From Plesiocystis pacifica SIR-1 (GTDB taxonomy: Bacteria; Myxococcota_A; Polyangia; Nannocystales; Nannocystaceae), in the NCBI RefSeq assembly GCF_000170895.1, contig NZ_ABCS01000035.1, positions 1-64,000 on the forward strand: a stretch of 64,000 nucleotides of DNA. Direction: 5' to 3'. Position numbers and translations under genes: made by a program. Below the pieces are notes generated by a model. The model was not told the origin of the DNA. It worked only from the letters and a program-made list of their open reading frames with translations, and made no database searches. Positions 50,359-58,106 of the stretch are shown here, one piece after another. Positions within the stretch are counted from its first letter, which is position 1. Every line of letters starts with the position of its first letter.

Positions 50359-51459
50359 ATGGCTCTCTCGGTCGGAATCGTCGGTCTGCCCAACGTCGGC
50401 AAGTCCACCCTCTTCAACGCCCTGTCCAACGCCGGGGCCGAGGCGGCCAACTACGCCTTCTGCACCATCGAGCCCAACCACGGGATCGTGCCCGTGCCGG
50501 ACAAGCGCCTCGACGAGCTCGTCCGGGTGATCGAGCCCAAGAGCACGGTCCAGACCACCGTCGAGTTCGTCGACATCGCGGGCCTGGTCGCCGGCGCGAG
50601 CAAGGGCGAGGGCCTCGGCAACCAGTTCCTCGCCCACATCCGCAGCGTCGACGCCATCGCCCACGTGGTCCGCTGCTTCGTCGACGACAACATCCAGCAC
50701 GTCGCCAACAAGGTCGACCCCCTCGACGACATCGAGACCATCGACACCGAGCTGATCCTGCGCGACATCCAGAGCCTCGAGAAGCGGCTCGAGCGGGCGC
50801 GCAAGCAGGCCAAGAGCGGCGACAAGACCGAGAAGCTCGCCCTCGAGCTGTGCCCCCGGATCATCGAGGCGATGAACGAGGGCAAGTCCGCCCGCGAGCT
50901 CGAGTTCACCGACGCCGAGGTCGAGATCCTCGAGGCCCTCGACCTGCTCACGGCCAAGCCCGTGTTCTACGTGGCCAACGTCTCCGAGGACCAGCTCGGC
51001 GACGGGCTCGAGGACCCGCTGGTCAAGCGCGTCGTCGACTACGTGAGCCCCAAGGGCGCGCAGGTCGTGGTCATCTCGGCCAACATCGAGGCCGAGATCG
51101 CGGCCCTCGACCCCGACGAGCGCGCCGAGTTCCTCGCCGACGTCGGCCTCGAGGAGGCGGGCTTGAACAAGCTGATCCGCACCGCCTACGAGCTGCTCGA
51201 GCTGATCACCTACTTCACCGCGGGCGAGAAGGAGTGCCGGGCGTGGACGATCCGCCGGGGCACGAAGGCTCCCGGGGCGGCGGGGGTCATCCACACGGAC
51301 TTCGAGCGCGGGTTCATCAAGGCCGAGGTGATCGCCTGGGACTTGCTCGTCGAGCTGGGTAGCGAGGCTGCGGCGAAGGCTGCCGGGAAGCTGCGGATCG
51401 AAGGCAAGGAGTACGTCGTCAGCGACGGCGACGTGATGCACTTCCGCTTTAACGTCTGA
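50359..51459 (+). CDS. ychF: Ribosome-binding ATPase YchF (OLA1 family)
   Basis: Translation-associated P-loop ATPase of the Obg-related YchF family, 366 residues. GLPNVGKSTLFNAL is the Walker A region; DIAGLVAGASKGEGLGNQFL is switch II with the family's typical G3 segment; FYVANVSED stands where other GTPases have NKxD, which explains the family's ATP preference. The C-terminal TGS-like domain ends in VVSDGDVMHFRFNV, as is usual. Start is the ATG at 50359 (MALSVGIVGLP). Confidence 0.95.
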   Translation: MALSVGIVGLPNVGKSTLFNALSNAGAEAANYAFCTIEPNHGIVPVPDKRLDELVRVIEPKSTVQTTVEFVDIAGLVAGASKGEGLGNQFLAHIRSVDAIAHVVRCFVDDNIQHVANKVDPLDDIETIDTELILRDIQSLEKRLERARKQAKSGDKTEKLALELCPRIIEAMNEGKSARELEFTDAEVEILEALDLLTAKPVFYVANVSEDQLGDGLEDPLVKRVVDYVSPKGAQVVVISANIEAEIAALDPDERAEFLADVGLEEAGLNKLIRTAYELLELITYFTAGEKECRAWTIRRGTKAPGAAGVIHTDFERGFIKAEVIAWDLLVELGSEAAAKAAGKLRIEGKEYVVSDGDVMHFRFNV

Positions 51460-51655
51460 GCTTGGCGAGGGTCGTGGGTGTTGGCCTGCGGTGCTCGGGC
51501 TCGGTTGGCTCCGACGGTGCACCGCGGCCTATTGCCTGTCTCCAAAACGCCTGCAGCAGGGGTCGAGCCACCACCACGGCGCCTCACCCCCGCCAAAACA
51601 TTTCCCCTCGCCGCCCCGTGACCGGAGCCGCAGCGAGCGAAGCGAGCGTGAGGTG

Positions 51656-51691
51656 GATGAATCGCGCGCAGCGAAGCGAGCACGATTCATC
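51656..51691. repeat. Inverted repeat GATGAATCG ... CGATTCATC
   Basis: Nine-base perfect arms separated by 18 bases that themselves contain AGCGAAGCGAGC, a motif also found just outside the left arm (51633-51645). It could fold into a hairpin at the end of the convergent pair. No T-tract follows. Confidence 0.6.
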
Positions 51692-51753
51692 GTCGGGGCG
51701 GACGCTGTCGAGGGCCTCCCGATAGCACCTCATGGGGAAAACCAGCCTGTCCT

Positions 51754-51843
51754 CCAACCCGGGCTGCATGCAGCAGTGGTTGGAGAACCCCGCCGCATGC
51801 AGCAGGTGCCCGTAGAACCCCGCCGCATGCAACACATGCAACC
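51754..51843. repeat. Three tandem 30-bp units with GCATGC core
   Basis: Two units begin AGAACCCCGCCGCATGCA (51784 and 51814), and a more diverged unit precedes them (51754) with the palindrome GCTGCATGCAGC. Spacing is exactly 30 bases. There are no spacers of unique sequence, so this is not a CRISPR array. Confidence 0.7.
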
Positions 51844-51848
51844 GCTCC

Positions 51849-52292
51849 TCAGCGCGCCGGCGCCCTCAACCAGATCTCCCGCTCACTCCGGCCGTAGCGA
51901 GCATCCTCCGGCAGCGTAAACGGCCCCGGCTGCAACCAGCACGGGATCATCTCCCCGCAGCCGTCCGCCTGGCAGTGATGCTTCACCAAATCAAACACCG
52001 GCGCCACCGCGTCACCCTCGGGGTCCACCGGCGCGTCCGCCTGAAACTGCAACATCAGCGAGCACGAGTTGCAGCACTCCCCGGCGGGGCAGGCTTCTTC
52101 CGTACACACGGCCGAGGCCTCGATCACCCCGGTCATCCCCGCGAGCTCGAAGGGCGGGCCCTCGTGCGGCGTCTGCCCCTTCCGGTCGGCCGTGGGTGGC
52201 TCCTCGTGCGGCGCCTGCCCCTGCCGGTCGCCCTTGGGCGCGCAGCCCAGGGCGACCCCGGCGAGCACGCACAGCAGCAGCCGACGGGTCAC
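51849..52292 (-). CDS. Small Cys-rich lipoprotein
   Basis: Lipoprotein of 147 residues starting at GTG 52292, with GGAGG about nine bases upstream. The signal ends in lipobox GVALGC. After a Pro/Lys/His linker with the repeated motif GQ(A/T)PHE, the mature part has eight Cys, including TEEACPAGECCNSCS and HHCQADGCGEMIPC, suggesting a disulfide-stabilised or metal-binding domain. The start overlaps the stop of the AGCS transporter gene, so the two are co-translated. No family recognised. Confidence 0.7.
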   Translation of the reverse strand: MTRRLLLCVLAGVALGCAPKGDRQGQAPHEEPPTADRKGQTPHEGPPFELAGMTGVIEASAVCTEEACPAGECCNSCSLMLQFQADAPVDPEGDAVAPVFDLVKHHCQADGCGEMIPCWLQPGPFTLPEDARYGRSEREIWLRAPAR

Positions 52293-54868
52293 TTTCGGCC
52301 CTCCTTGCGGACTTGCAGCGTCCCCAGAATCAGCGCCACGCCGTTGAGCACGACCAGGACGATCATCGCGTGGTCGGCCACGCGCAGGATGCTCTGGGCC
52401 GAGGCGCCCACGGCGAGGATGCTGCCGATGACGAACACGACGCGGTAGCCGATGCCCGCGCCCTGGCCGAACACGAAGTCGGCCGCGCGGGCGCCGTAGC
52501 TGGACCAGGCGACCATGGTGGTCAGGGCGAGGATCAGCACGCACACGCCGAGCAGGATGTCGCCGCCGTGGTCGAGGCCGTGGGCAGCGGCGGCGGCGAG
52601 GTGGTTGGCGCCGACGGTGATCCGGCCCGAGGCGCTGAGGTAGGGGCCGTCCATGAAGGGGGCGACCTCGGCGGGGTGGGGGTCGTAGAGCTCCCGGCGC
52701 GAGCCCATGGCCTCGAGCTCGGGGTGGACGGCGACGAGGGCCCGGCGCTCGGCGTAGGGGCTGGTCAGGCCCTGGCGCTCGAGGCCCTTGCGGTCGAGGT
52801 AGGCCTGGGAGGCGGGGACCCGGACGGCGCTGTGGACCTCGACGTCGAAGGCGTAGGCGGGGGCGTCGAGGTAGGGGCCGGTGTAGTCGCGCCAGCGGGC
52901 GGCCTTGGCGAAGTCGGCGGTCTTGGGGTCGCCGCTGAGGAAGTGCAGGTAGCCGTTGCGGAACTCGACCGTGACGGGGATGCGGATGTCCTGGGCGGGG
53001 TCGGTCTTGTGGCGCAGCACCGCGTGGGTGGTGTCCATCAAAAAGCGCCACGGCGGGGTGATGTACTCGCCGGAGGCGAGCAGCTGGCCCACGTCGAGGC
53101 CGCGGCTGGGGCTGCGCAGCTCGACCGGCAGGCGGCTGCCGATGGGCGCGTCGAAGCCCTCGCGGGCGACCATGGCCACGGGCGGCCGGGCGCTGCCGTC
53201 GTCGAGGTAGGGCCCGCGGTACGAGGGCGACTCGACCGTGGTGCGCAGGCTCAGGGGGCGCCACTCGTTTTGATCGGCCGCGACCACGGCGTCGTGGTTG
53301 CCCCACTTTTGGTGGAACATGCGGACGATCCGGGCGCCGAAGGTGAAGTCGCCGTAGACCACGTAGGGCCCGTCGCGGACCTTGGACAGGCGGTAGAGGT
53401 CGATGTCCTCGTCGACGGGGGTGAGGCTCATCCACTGCGCGTTCTCGGGGCCGGCGACCTCGGTGGTCACGGCGACGCGGATGTCGTAGGCGGCGAGGTT
53501 GCGCCGCTTGGGGTCCTTGTCGCGGAACACCACCTCGGTGATGCCCTCGGCCTCGGGCCCGTAGCGGATGATGATCTTGTTGATGCCCTCCTTGACCGGC
53601 ATCTTGGTCCCGCGCGGGCTCGAGCGCATGACCATGGGGTAGACGTGGTCGCGGCGCAGGCCCGCGGCGTCGGCGGAGGCGTCGGCCTCGATGGCGACGT
53701 CGGTGGGCAGGATGACGGTCTGCCCGGTCTGCAGGCTGCCGGCGGTGCCCCGGGACTGGGGCAGCTCGAGGGGGATCCACGCGGCCTGGACCTTGAGCGC
53801 GTCGGCCTCGTCGAGCTGGGTCACGTCGCCGTCGGCGAACAGCTCGGCGAGCTCCTCGAGCTCGGCCTCCGAGGCCACGCGGGCGTCGGCGGCGGGGCGG
53901 CGCTCGCCGGGCTCGTCGATGCGCAGGGCCGAGGGCGCGGTGGTCAGCACGGCGAGGGCGGTGATCGTGGGCACGAGCGCGCCGCTGACCAGGGGCACGA
54001 GCATGACCGAGGCGGCGGTGCGCTCGGGGTCGCGGGCGCGGTCGGCCTCGGGGGTGAAGCCCGAGCTGCCGAGGCCGGCCTCGGTGGCCAGGGTCGCGCG
54101 CAAAAAGCCTGCCTGCAGGGCGATCAGCACGCCGCCACCGGCGGCGCCGCCGAGGGCCGCGTCGCTGCCCGTGAACCCGCCGAGGATCGAGGCCAAGGCC
54201 TCCCCGGGGCTGCCGGGCGCGCGGGCGATGATCAGCACCAGGGCGACGACGTAGAGGGCCACGGCCACGGGGCCGATGGCGGCGACGAGGGTGCGCAGGC
54301 GCGGCACGGCCATGCCGATCGCCGCGACGCCGGCCAGGCTCATGACGACCCAGCTCGGGTCGACCATCAGGCCCTCGAGGATGAACGCGCTTTGCTGGGT
54401 CTGGAGCACGGCCCCGGCGGACACGCCGAAGATCATCAGCGCGAGGCAAAAGAGCGCGGCGAGGGGCCGACCGAGGGGCGCGGGCAGGTACTCGGTGAGC
54501 ACGGCGGCCGCGTCGGCCTGGACCGGCGCGTCGTCGTCTCGCCGCTGCTTGCGACGTTTGAGCTCGAGGCGGACGCTGAGCCGGACCTCGGCGTAGATCA
54601 GCGCCATGCCGAGCAAGGAGGCGACCCACATCCACGCGATGGCACCGGGTCCGCCGAGCTCGAGGGCGAGCATGGACCCGCCGACGCTGCCCATGCCGAC
54701 GCTCGCGGCCAGGAAGCCGCGCCGGCTCAGGGCGTCGCTCGCCTTGCCCTCGAGGGCTCGAGGGAGCTCGCGCAGCTGCGCCGCGCCCGTGAGCGCCGTG
54801 ATCAACACGCCGATGGCGAGGACCGCGTAGACCAAGATCGCCTGGGCGATGGGGCTCATGTCCATCAT
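52289..54868 (-). CDS. AGCS (sodium:alanine symporter)-like transporter with ~440-residue insertion
   Basis: Membrane protein of 859 residues. Residues about 1-310 and 765-855 align by pattern with amino-acid:cation symporters of the AGCS family: ELGGPGAIAWMWVASLLGMALIYAEVRLSVR, TEAGLGSSGFTPEA, and ALTTMVAWSSYGARAADFVFG. Between them lies a large hydrophilic segment (about 315-760) rich in beta-strand-like and aromatic sequence, which family members of ~480 residues lack. The family's GTGNI-type ion motif is changed to GSVGGS. Transport activity is therefore uncertain. The small lipoprotein gene overlaps its end. Confidence 0.75.
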   Translation of the reverse strand: MMDMSPIAQAILVYAVLAIGVLITALTGAAQLRELPRALEGKASDALSRRGFLAASVGMGSVGGSMLALELGGPGAIAWMWVASLLGMALIYAEVRLSVRLELKRRKQRRDDDAPVQADAAAVLTEYLPAPLGRPLAALFCLALMIFGVSAGAVLQTQQSAFILEGLMVDPSWVVMSLAGVAAIGMAVPRLRTLVAAIGPVAVALYVVALVLIIARAPGSPGEALASILGGFTGSDAALGGAAGGGVLIALQAGFLRATLATEAGLGSSGFTPEADRARDPERTAASVMLVPLVSGALVPTITALAVLTTAPSALRIDEPGERRPAADARVASEAELEELAELFADGDVTQLDEADALKVQAAWIPLELPQSRGTAGSLQTGQTVILPTDVAIEADASADAAGLRRDHVYPMVMRSSPRGTKMPVKEGINKIIIRYGPEAEGITEVVFRDKDPKRRNLAAYDIRVAVTTEVAGPENAQWMSLTPVDEDIDLYRLSKVRDGPYVVYGDFTFGARIVRMFHQKWGNHDAVVAADQNEWRPLSLRTTVESPSYRGPYLDDGSARPPVAMVAREGFDAPIGSRLPVELRSPSRGLDVGQLLASGEYITPPWRFLMDTTHAVLRHKTDPAQDIRIPVTVEFRNGYLHFLSGDPKTADFAKAARWRDYTGPYLDAPAYAFDVEVHSAVRVPASQAYLDRKGLERQGLTSPYAERRALVAVHPELEAMGSRRELYDPHPAEVAPFMDGPYLSASGRITVGANHLAAAAAHGLDHGGDILLGVCVLILALTTMVAWSSYGARAADFVFGQGAGIGYRVVFVIGSILAVGASAQSILRVADHAMIVLVVLNGVALILGTLQVRKEGRK

Positions 54869-54969
54869 CCCGGCGAAGGTAGCGAGCTTTGTGGGAGAAC
54901 AGAAGACAACGCCGTTGGCAGGAACTCACCCGCCAACGGCGCCTCGGAACGCTGTGGGCCTCAGGGGAG

Positions 54970-55572
54970 CTACAGGATGTGACCCATCTTGGCCTTTTTG
55001 GTCATCAGGTAGTGCACGTTCTCTTCGCGCGACTCGCTGATGATGGCCTCGCGCCGCTCGACCTCGACGCCGTTGGCCTGGAGGCCCTCGACCTTCTCGG
55101 GGTTGTTGGTGAACAGCACGACCGAGTCGACCTCGAGGGCCTGGATCATCGAGGCGGCGACCTCGTAGCTGCGCAGATCCCCGTCGAAGCCGAGGTGGAC
55201 GTTGGCCTCGAGGGTGTCGAGGCCGCTGTCTTGGAGCTCGTAGGCCCGGACCTTCTCGGCGATGCCGATGCCGCGGCCTTCCTGGCGCATGTAGACGATG
55301 AGCCCGACGCCCTCGGAGCAGATGCGGTCGATGGCCAGCTCGAGCTGGTCGCGGCAGTCGCAGCGCAGCGAGCCGAACACGTCGCCGGTCAGGCACTCGG
55401 AGTGCACGCGGGTCGGGACCGCGGACTTGCCGGTGATGTCCCCGGCGATGATGGCGATGTCGTCGATGCGTTGGCCGTCTCGCGTAGTGAACGAGACGAT
55501 CTCCAGGTCACCGTGGCGCGAGGGCAGCTTGGCCCGGGCGTAGACGCGCACCATCGGGTTGATGGATAGCAC
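54970..55572 (-). CDS. ribA: GTP cyclohydrolase II
   Basis: Enzyme of riboflavin synthesis that opens GTP to the diaminopyrimidine precursor. Length from GTG 55572 is 200 residues, as expected for RibA without a DHBP-synthase fusion. The three zinc Cys lie in HSECLTGDVFGSLRCDCRDQL, the catalytic region YMRQEGRGIGIAEK is intact, and the C-terminus KKAKMGHIL is typical. The frame is open further upstream but overlaps the Fic-like gene; a start two bases after that gene's stop fits coupling. ATG 55554 is an alternative. Confidence 0.93.
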   Translation of the reverse strand: MLSINPMVRVYARAKLPSRHGDLEIVSFTTRDGQRIDDIAIIAGDITGKSAVPTRVHSECLTGDVFGSLRCDCRDQLELAIDRICSEGVGLIVYMRQEGRGIGIAEKVRAYELQDSGLDTLEANVHLGFDGDLRSYEVAASMIQALEVDSVVLFTNNPEKVEGLQANGVEVERREAIISESREENVHYLMTKKAKMGHIL

Positions 55573-55573
55573 T

Positions 55574-56338
55574 TCAGAATCCTCGGCTCGAATCGACGAT
55601 ACCTTGATAGAGCTTGTTGCTTGCAACCATTCCCTCGCGGATGGATTCAACTACGAGTTCCAGTAGCTCATCCTGGTCGCGCTGCAAGGTGTCGTAGTAG
55701 CGCTGGCGATCGACGTGGTGGACGATCGCGGGCCAGTAGCTCTCGTTCACGAGGATGTGGTTCATGGCCAAGCGTGCCACGCGACCGCTGATCTCCGGCC
55801 AGGGGAGGATGCGGATCACCTCGCGGTGCACTTCGCAGGCCAGCTCGATCGGGTGGGCGCGCTTGCACTCCTCGGTCCGGAACCAGTCGGTCAGCTTGCG
55901 CATGCGGTAGCTGATCTTGTCGGCCTGGGCCAGATCGTGGAAGTACATCCGGTGGATCGGGTTGTCCTTGCGGTACTGGACCTGATCCTTCTTGTCCGCG
56001 GGCAGCAGCAGGTGGTGGAGGCGCTTGAGCCAGTCGAGGTTCAGCGTCAGCCGCTTGCCGCGGGAGCCCAAGATGGCGTTGATGCCGTCGTAGAGCGAGG
56101 CGATGTGGTTGTACGAAGGGATCAGGTTGGGCGTGGAGATGATCTCCGGGTCGATCGCGGCCTTGATCTCGGCGACGGTCAACACGGTCCCTTCGAGGGC
56201 GAAGTCGTGGAAGATCCACGACATCAGGAACAGCTCGTCGAAGTTGGCCCGCTGCTGCGGCCCGAGCATGCCGAGCTTTTCGAGCAGTAGCTCGGAGGAC
56301 TCGTGCAACTGGCGAAAATTCCTCGTTCGAGGCGGCAT
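55574..56338 (-). CDS. Fic-fold protein with degenerate active site
   Basis: Protein of 254 residues resembling Fic-domain proteins. An inhibitory-helix-like motif FALEGTVLTVAEI occurs near residues 46-58. The core helix reads EVHREVIRILPWPEISGRVARLAMN (about 169-193). Where active enzymes have HPFxxGNGRxxR, this one has LPWPEISGRVAR: catalytic His replaced by Leu and Asn by Ser, with GR..R kept. AMPylation is therefore unlikely. ATG 56338 has GGAG five bases upstream. It is co-transcribed with ribA, whose start lies two bases after its stop; a regulatory or scaffold role is a guess. Confidence 0.65.
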   Translation of the reverse strand: MPPRTRNFRQLHESSELLLEKLGMLGPQQRANFDELFLMSWIFHDFALEGTVLTVAEIKAAIDPEIISTPNLIPSYNHIASLYDGINAILGSRGKRLTLNLDWLKRLHHLLLPADKKDQVQYRKDNPIHRMYFHDLAQADKISYRMRKLTDWFRTEECKRAHPIELACEVHREVIRILPWPEISGRVARLAMNHILVNESYWPAIVHHVDRQRYYDTLQRDQDELLELVVESIREGMVASNKLYQGIVDSSRGF

Positions 56339-56517
56339 CGGGCTCCTTCGTGGGTTGCCGGGGCGATCGAAAAGCAAGCCCTTTCGACCCTCCGGGGGGC
56401 GGAAGCTACTCGGTGGATCCGGGCATGGTCAACCGCGTGGGCCCCACGACCCCCGCGCATCCGCTGCAAACTCGCAAATTTTGACCGCTCCGAGGGGTAC
56501 TGGCAGGACATACAGGA

Positions 56518-57513
56518 GTGGTCGACTTCCACGAGAGCGTGCTCGCCGAGGCCGTGGTCACCGCGCTGGTGCCCGCCATCGATTCGGTGCCCGAGGGGGC
56601 CCTGGTCGACGTGACCTGTGGCGCAGGGGGCCATACGGCCGCCCTGTTGGCGCGTTGCACCCCCAATCGGGTAGTCCTCGTCGACCGCGACCCGGCGGCG
56701 CTGGAGCACGCCCGGCGTCGGCTTCACGGCGCGGCGTGCACAGTCGATTTCTGTCACGCGCCCTTCGCAGACTTCGCGGCCGAGCTCGATCGGCTCGGTG
56801 TGGGGACAGTCAGCGCGCTCATCGCAGACTTGGGAGTGTCCTCACACCAGTTGGACACCGCCGAACGGGGCTTTTCCTTCCGCGCCGACGCGCCCCTGGA
56901 CATGCGGATGGATCCGACGCGAGGCGAGACCGCTGCCGCGCGGCTTGCGGCGATGACCGTCGATGAGCTCGTCCGGGTGCTGCGGCGCTACGGCGAAGAG
57001 GCCGAGGCGGCCCGCATCGCGCCGGCGATCCTCGCCGCCCGACCGCAGACCACCAAGGTCCTCGCCGAGGTCGTCGAGCAGGCCATGAGCGCCCGGTCGC
57101 GGCGGGCGCTGGGCAAGCGCATCCACCCGGCGACGCGGACCTTCCAGGCCCTGCGCATCCTCGTCAACGGCGAGCTCGACCAGCTCGACCGCTTGCTCGA
57201 GGACGGGCCCGCGCGCCTGGCCGTCGGCGGGCGCATGGGCGTGATCAGCTTCCACTCCCTCGAAGATCGTCCGGTCAAGCAGCGCTTCGCCAAGCTGTGC
57301 CGGGCCCCCAAGCTGCCCGCGAGCTTGCCCCTGACCACGGCCGAGCTCGAGGCCCGCGGCTTCCGGGCGCACTTTGGCGTGCCCGCCGAGATCTCGCGCA
57401 AGGGCGTCGTCGCCGACGAGGCCGAGCGCGAGCGCAACCCTCGATCGCGCTCGGCCCGGCTGCGGGCGATCGAGCGCCTGCACCCCGGCTGGGCCCCGGA
57501 GCCCTCCGCCTAG
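56518..57513 (+). CDS. rsmH: 16S rRNA (cytosine(1402)-N4)-methyltransferase RsmH
   Basis: SAM-dependent methyltransferase (MraW) of 331 residues acting on the ribosomal P site. It begins VDFHESVLAEAV, the usual HxPVL-like block, followed by the SAM site DVTCGAGGHTAALL, then ADLGVSSHQLD, RGFSFRADAPLDMRMD, and the late KRIHPATRTFQALRI and ISFHSLEDRPVK motifs. Start is GTG 56518. It is the first gene of a short division cluster with ftsL and ftsI; mraZ is not upstream. Confidence 0.95.
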   Translation: MVDFHESVLAEAVVTALVPAIDSVPEGALVDVTCGAGGHTAALLARCTPNRVVLVDRDPAALEHARRRLHGAACTVDFCHAPFADFAAELDRLGVGTVSALIADLGVSSHQLDTAERGFSFRADAPLDMRMDPTRGETAAARLAAMTVDELVRVLRRYGEEAEAARIAPAILAARPQTTKVLAEVVEQAMSARSRRALGKRIHPATRTFQALRILVNGELDQLDRLLEDGPARLAVGGRMGVISFHSLEDRPVKQRFAKLCRAPKLPASLPLTTAELEARGFRAHFGVPAEISRKGVVADEAERERNPRSRSARLRAIERLHPGWAPEPSA

Positions 57514-57542
57514 CCCTCTTCTCCCATCGCCGAGCACCACCG

Positions 57543-58106
57543 ATGTTCCGTCGCTCCTCCGCCTCCGAAGCTCCGCGCTCCTCCGCAGACCCCACGCCGT
57601 CGGGCCACGGGGCTCCGCGCTTTGAAAACGGCGTCGTCAGCCTCCCGCGATCGCGGCGGGGCTCCGACCTCGCGGCCCAGCGCCGCGCTCGGCTGCAGGC
57701 GCGCAAGCAGCCCGAGACCGCGCCCGACGGCCGCGCCCACGGGTGGTCGCGGGCCGGCGATCCGCGCCCGGTCGAGGGCCCGCGGCCGAGCTTCCTCGAG
57801 CGCCGCCGGGCCGACGGGACGCCGCTGCTCTTGTTCACGATCCTCGCCGTGCTGACCGGCGTGGGCCTGGCCCGGGTCAACTCGCGCATCGAGGTGCTGC
57901 AGGTCGCCAACGAGATCACGGCGCTGAGCGAGGAGCAGCAGCAACTGCTCGATCGCAAGCGGCGGCTGGAGACGGAGCGGGCCTACCTGCGCCGGCCCGC
58001 GCGGGTCGCCTCGCAAGCGGGGACGCGCCTGGGCATGGTCCCGGCTCCGCCAGAGCGGATCCAACGCATCGAGCTCGAGGCCAAGTCCGAGGAGGAGCAG
58101 CCGTGA
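57543..58106 (+). CDS. ftsL: FtsL-like cell-division protein
   Basis: Bitopic membrane protein of 187 residues. An Arg/Ser/Pro-rich cytoplasmic N-terminus of about 95 residues, longer than in E. coli FtsL, is followed by one hydrophobic helix (TPLLLFTILAVLTGVGLARV) and a coiled coil (EITALSEEQQQLLDRKRRLETE). LASQAGTRLGM-like sequence then resembles the post-coil segment of FtsL/LtfE proteins. Identity rests on topology and on its place between rsmH and ftsI; sequence conservation in this family is low. Its stop overlaps the ftsI start (GTGA). Confidence 0.8.
   Translation: MFRRSSASEAPRSSADPTPSGHGAPRFENGVVSLPRSRRGSDLAAQRRARLQARKQPETAPDGRAHGWSRAGDPRPVEGPRPSFLERRRADGTPLLLFTILAVLTGVGLARVNSRIEVLQVANEITALSEEQQQLLDRKRRLETERAYLRRPARVASQAGTRLGMVPAPPERIQRIELEAKSEEEQP

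Larger units (their letters stand above)
51460..51848. other. Intergenic region with inverted and tandem repeats
   Basis: About 390 bases between the convergent ychF and a lipoprotein gene. It contains a spaced inverted repeat and a three-unit tandem repeat, listed separately. Short frames on both strands cross it, but none has coding character. Confidence 0.6.

Noticed and set aside
51754-51843. CRISPR array
   Set aside because: Units are directly tandem with no unique spacers, only three copies, and no cas genes are present.
55572-55650. Longer RibA starting at 55650
   Set aside because: It would overlap the Fic-like gene by 77 bases and add residues not found in RibA; GTG 55572 gives the usual length.
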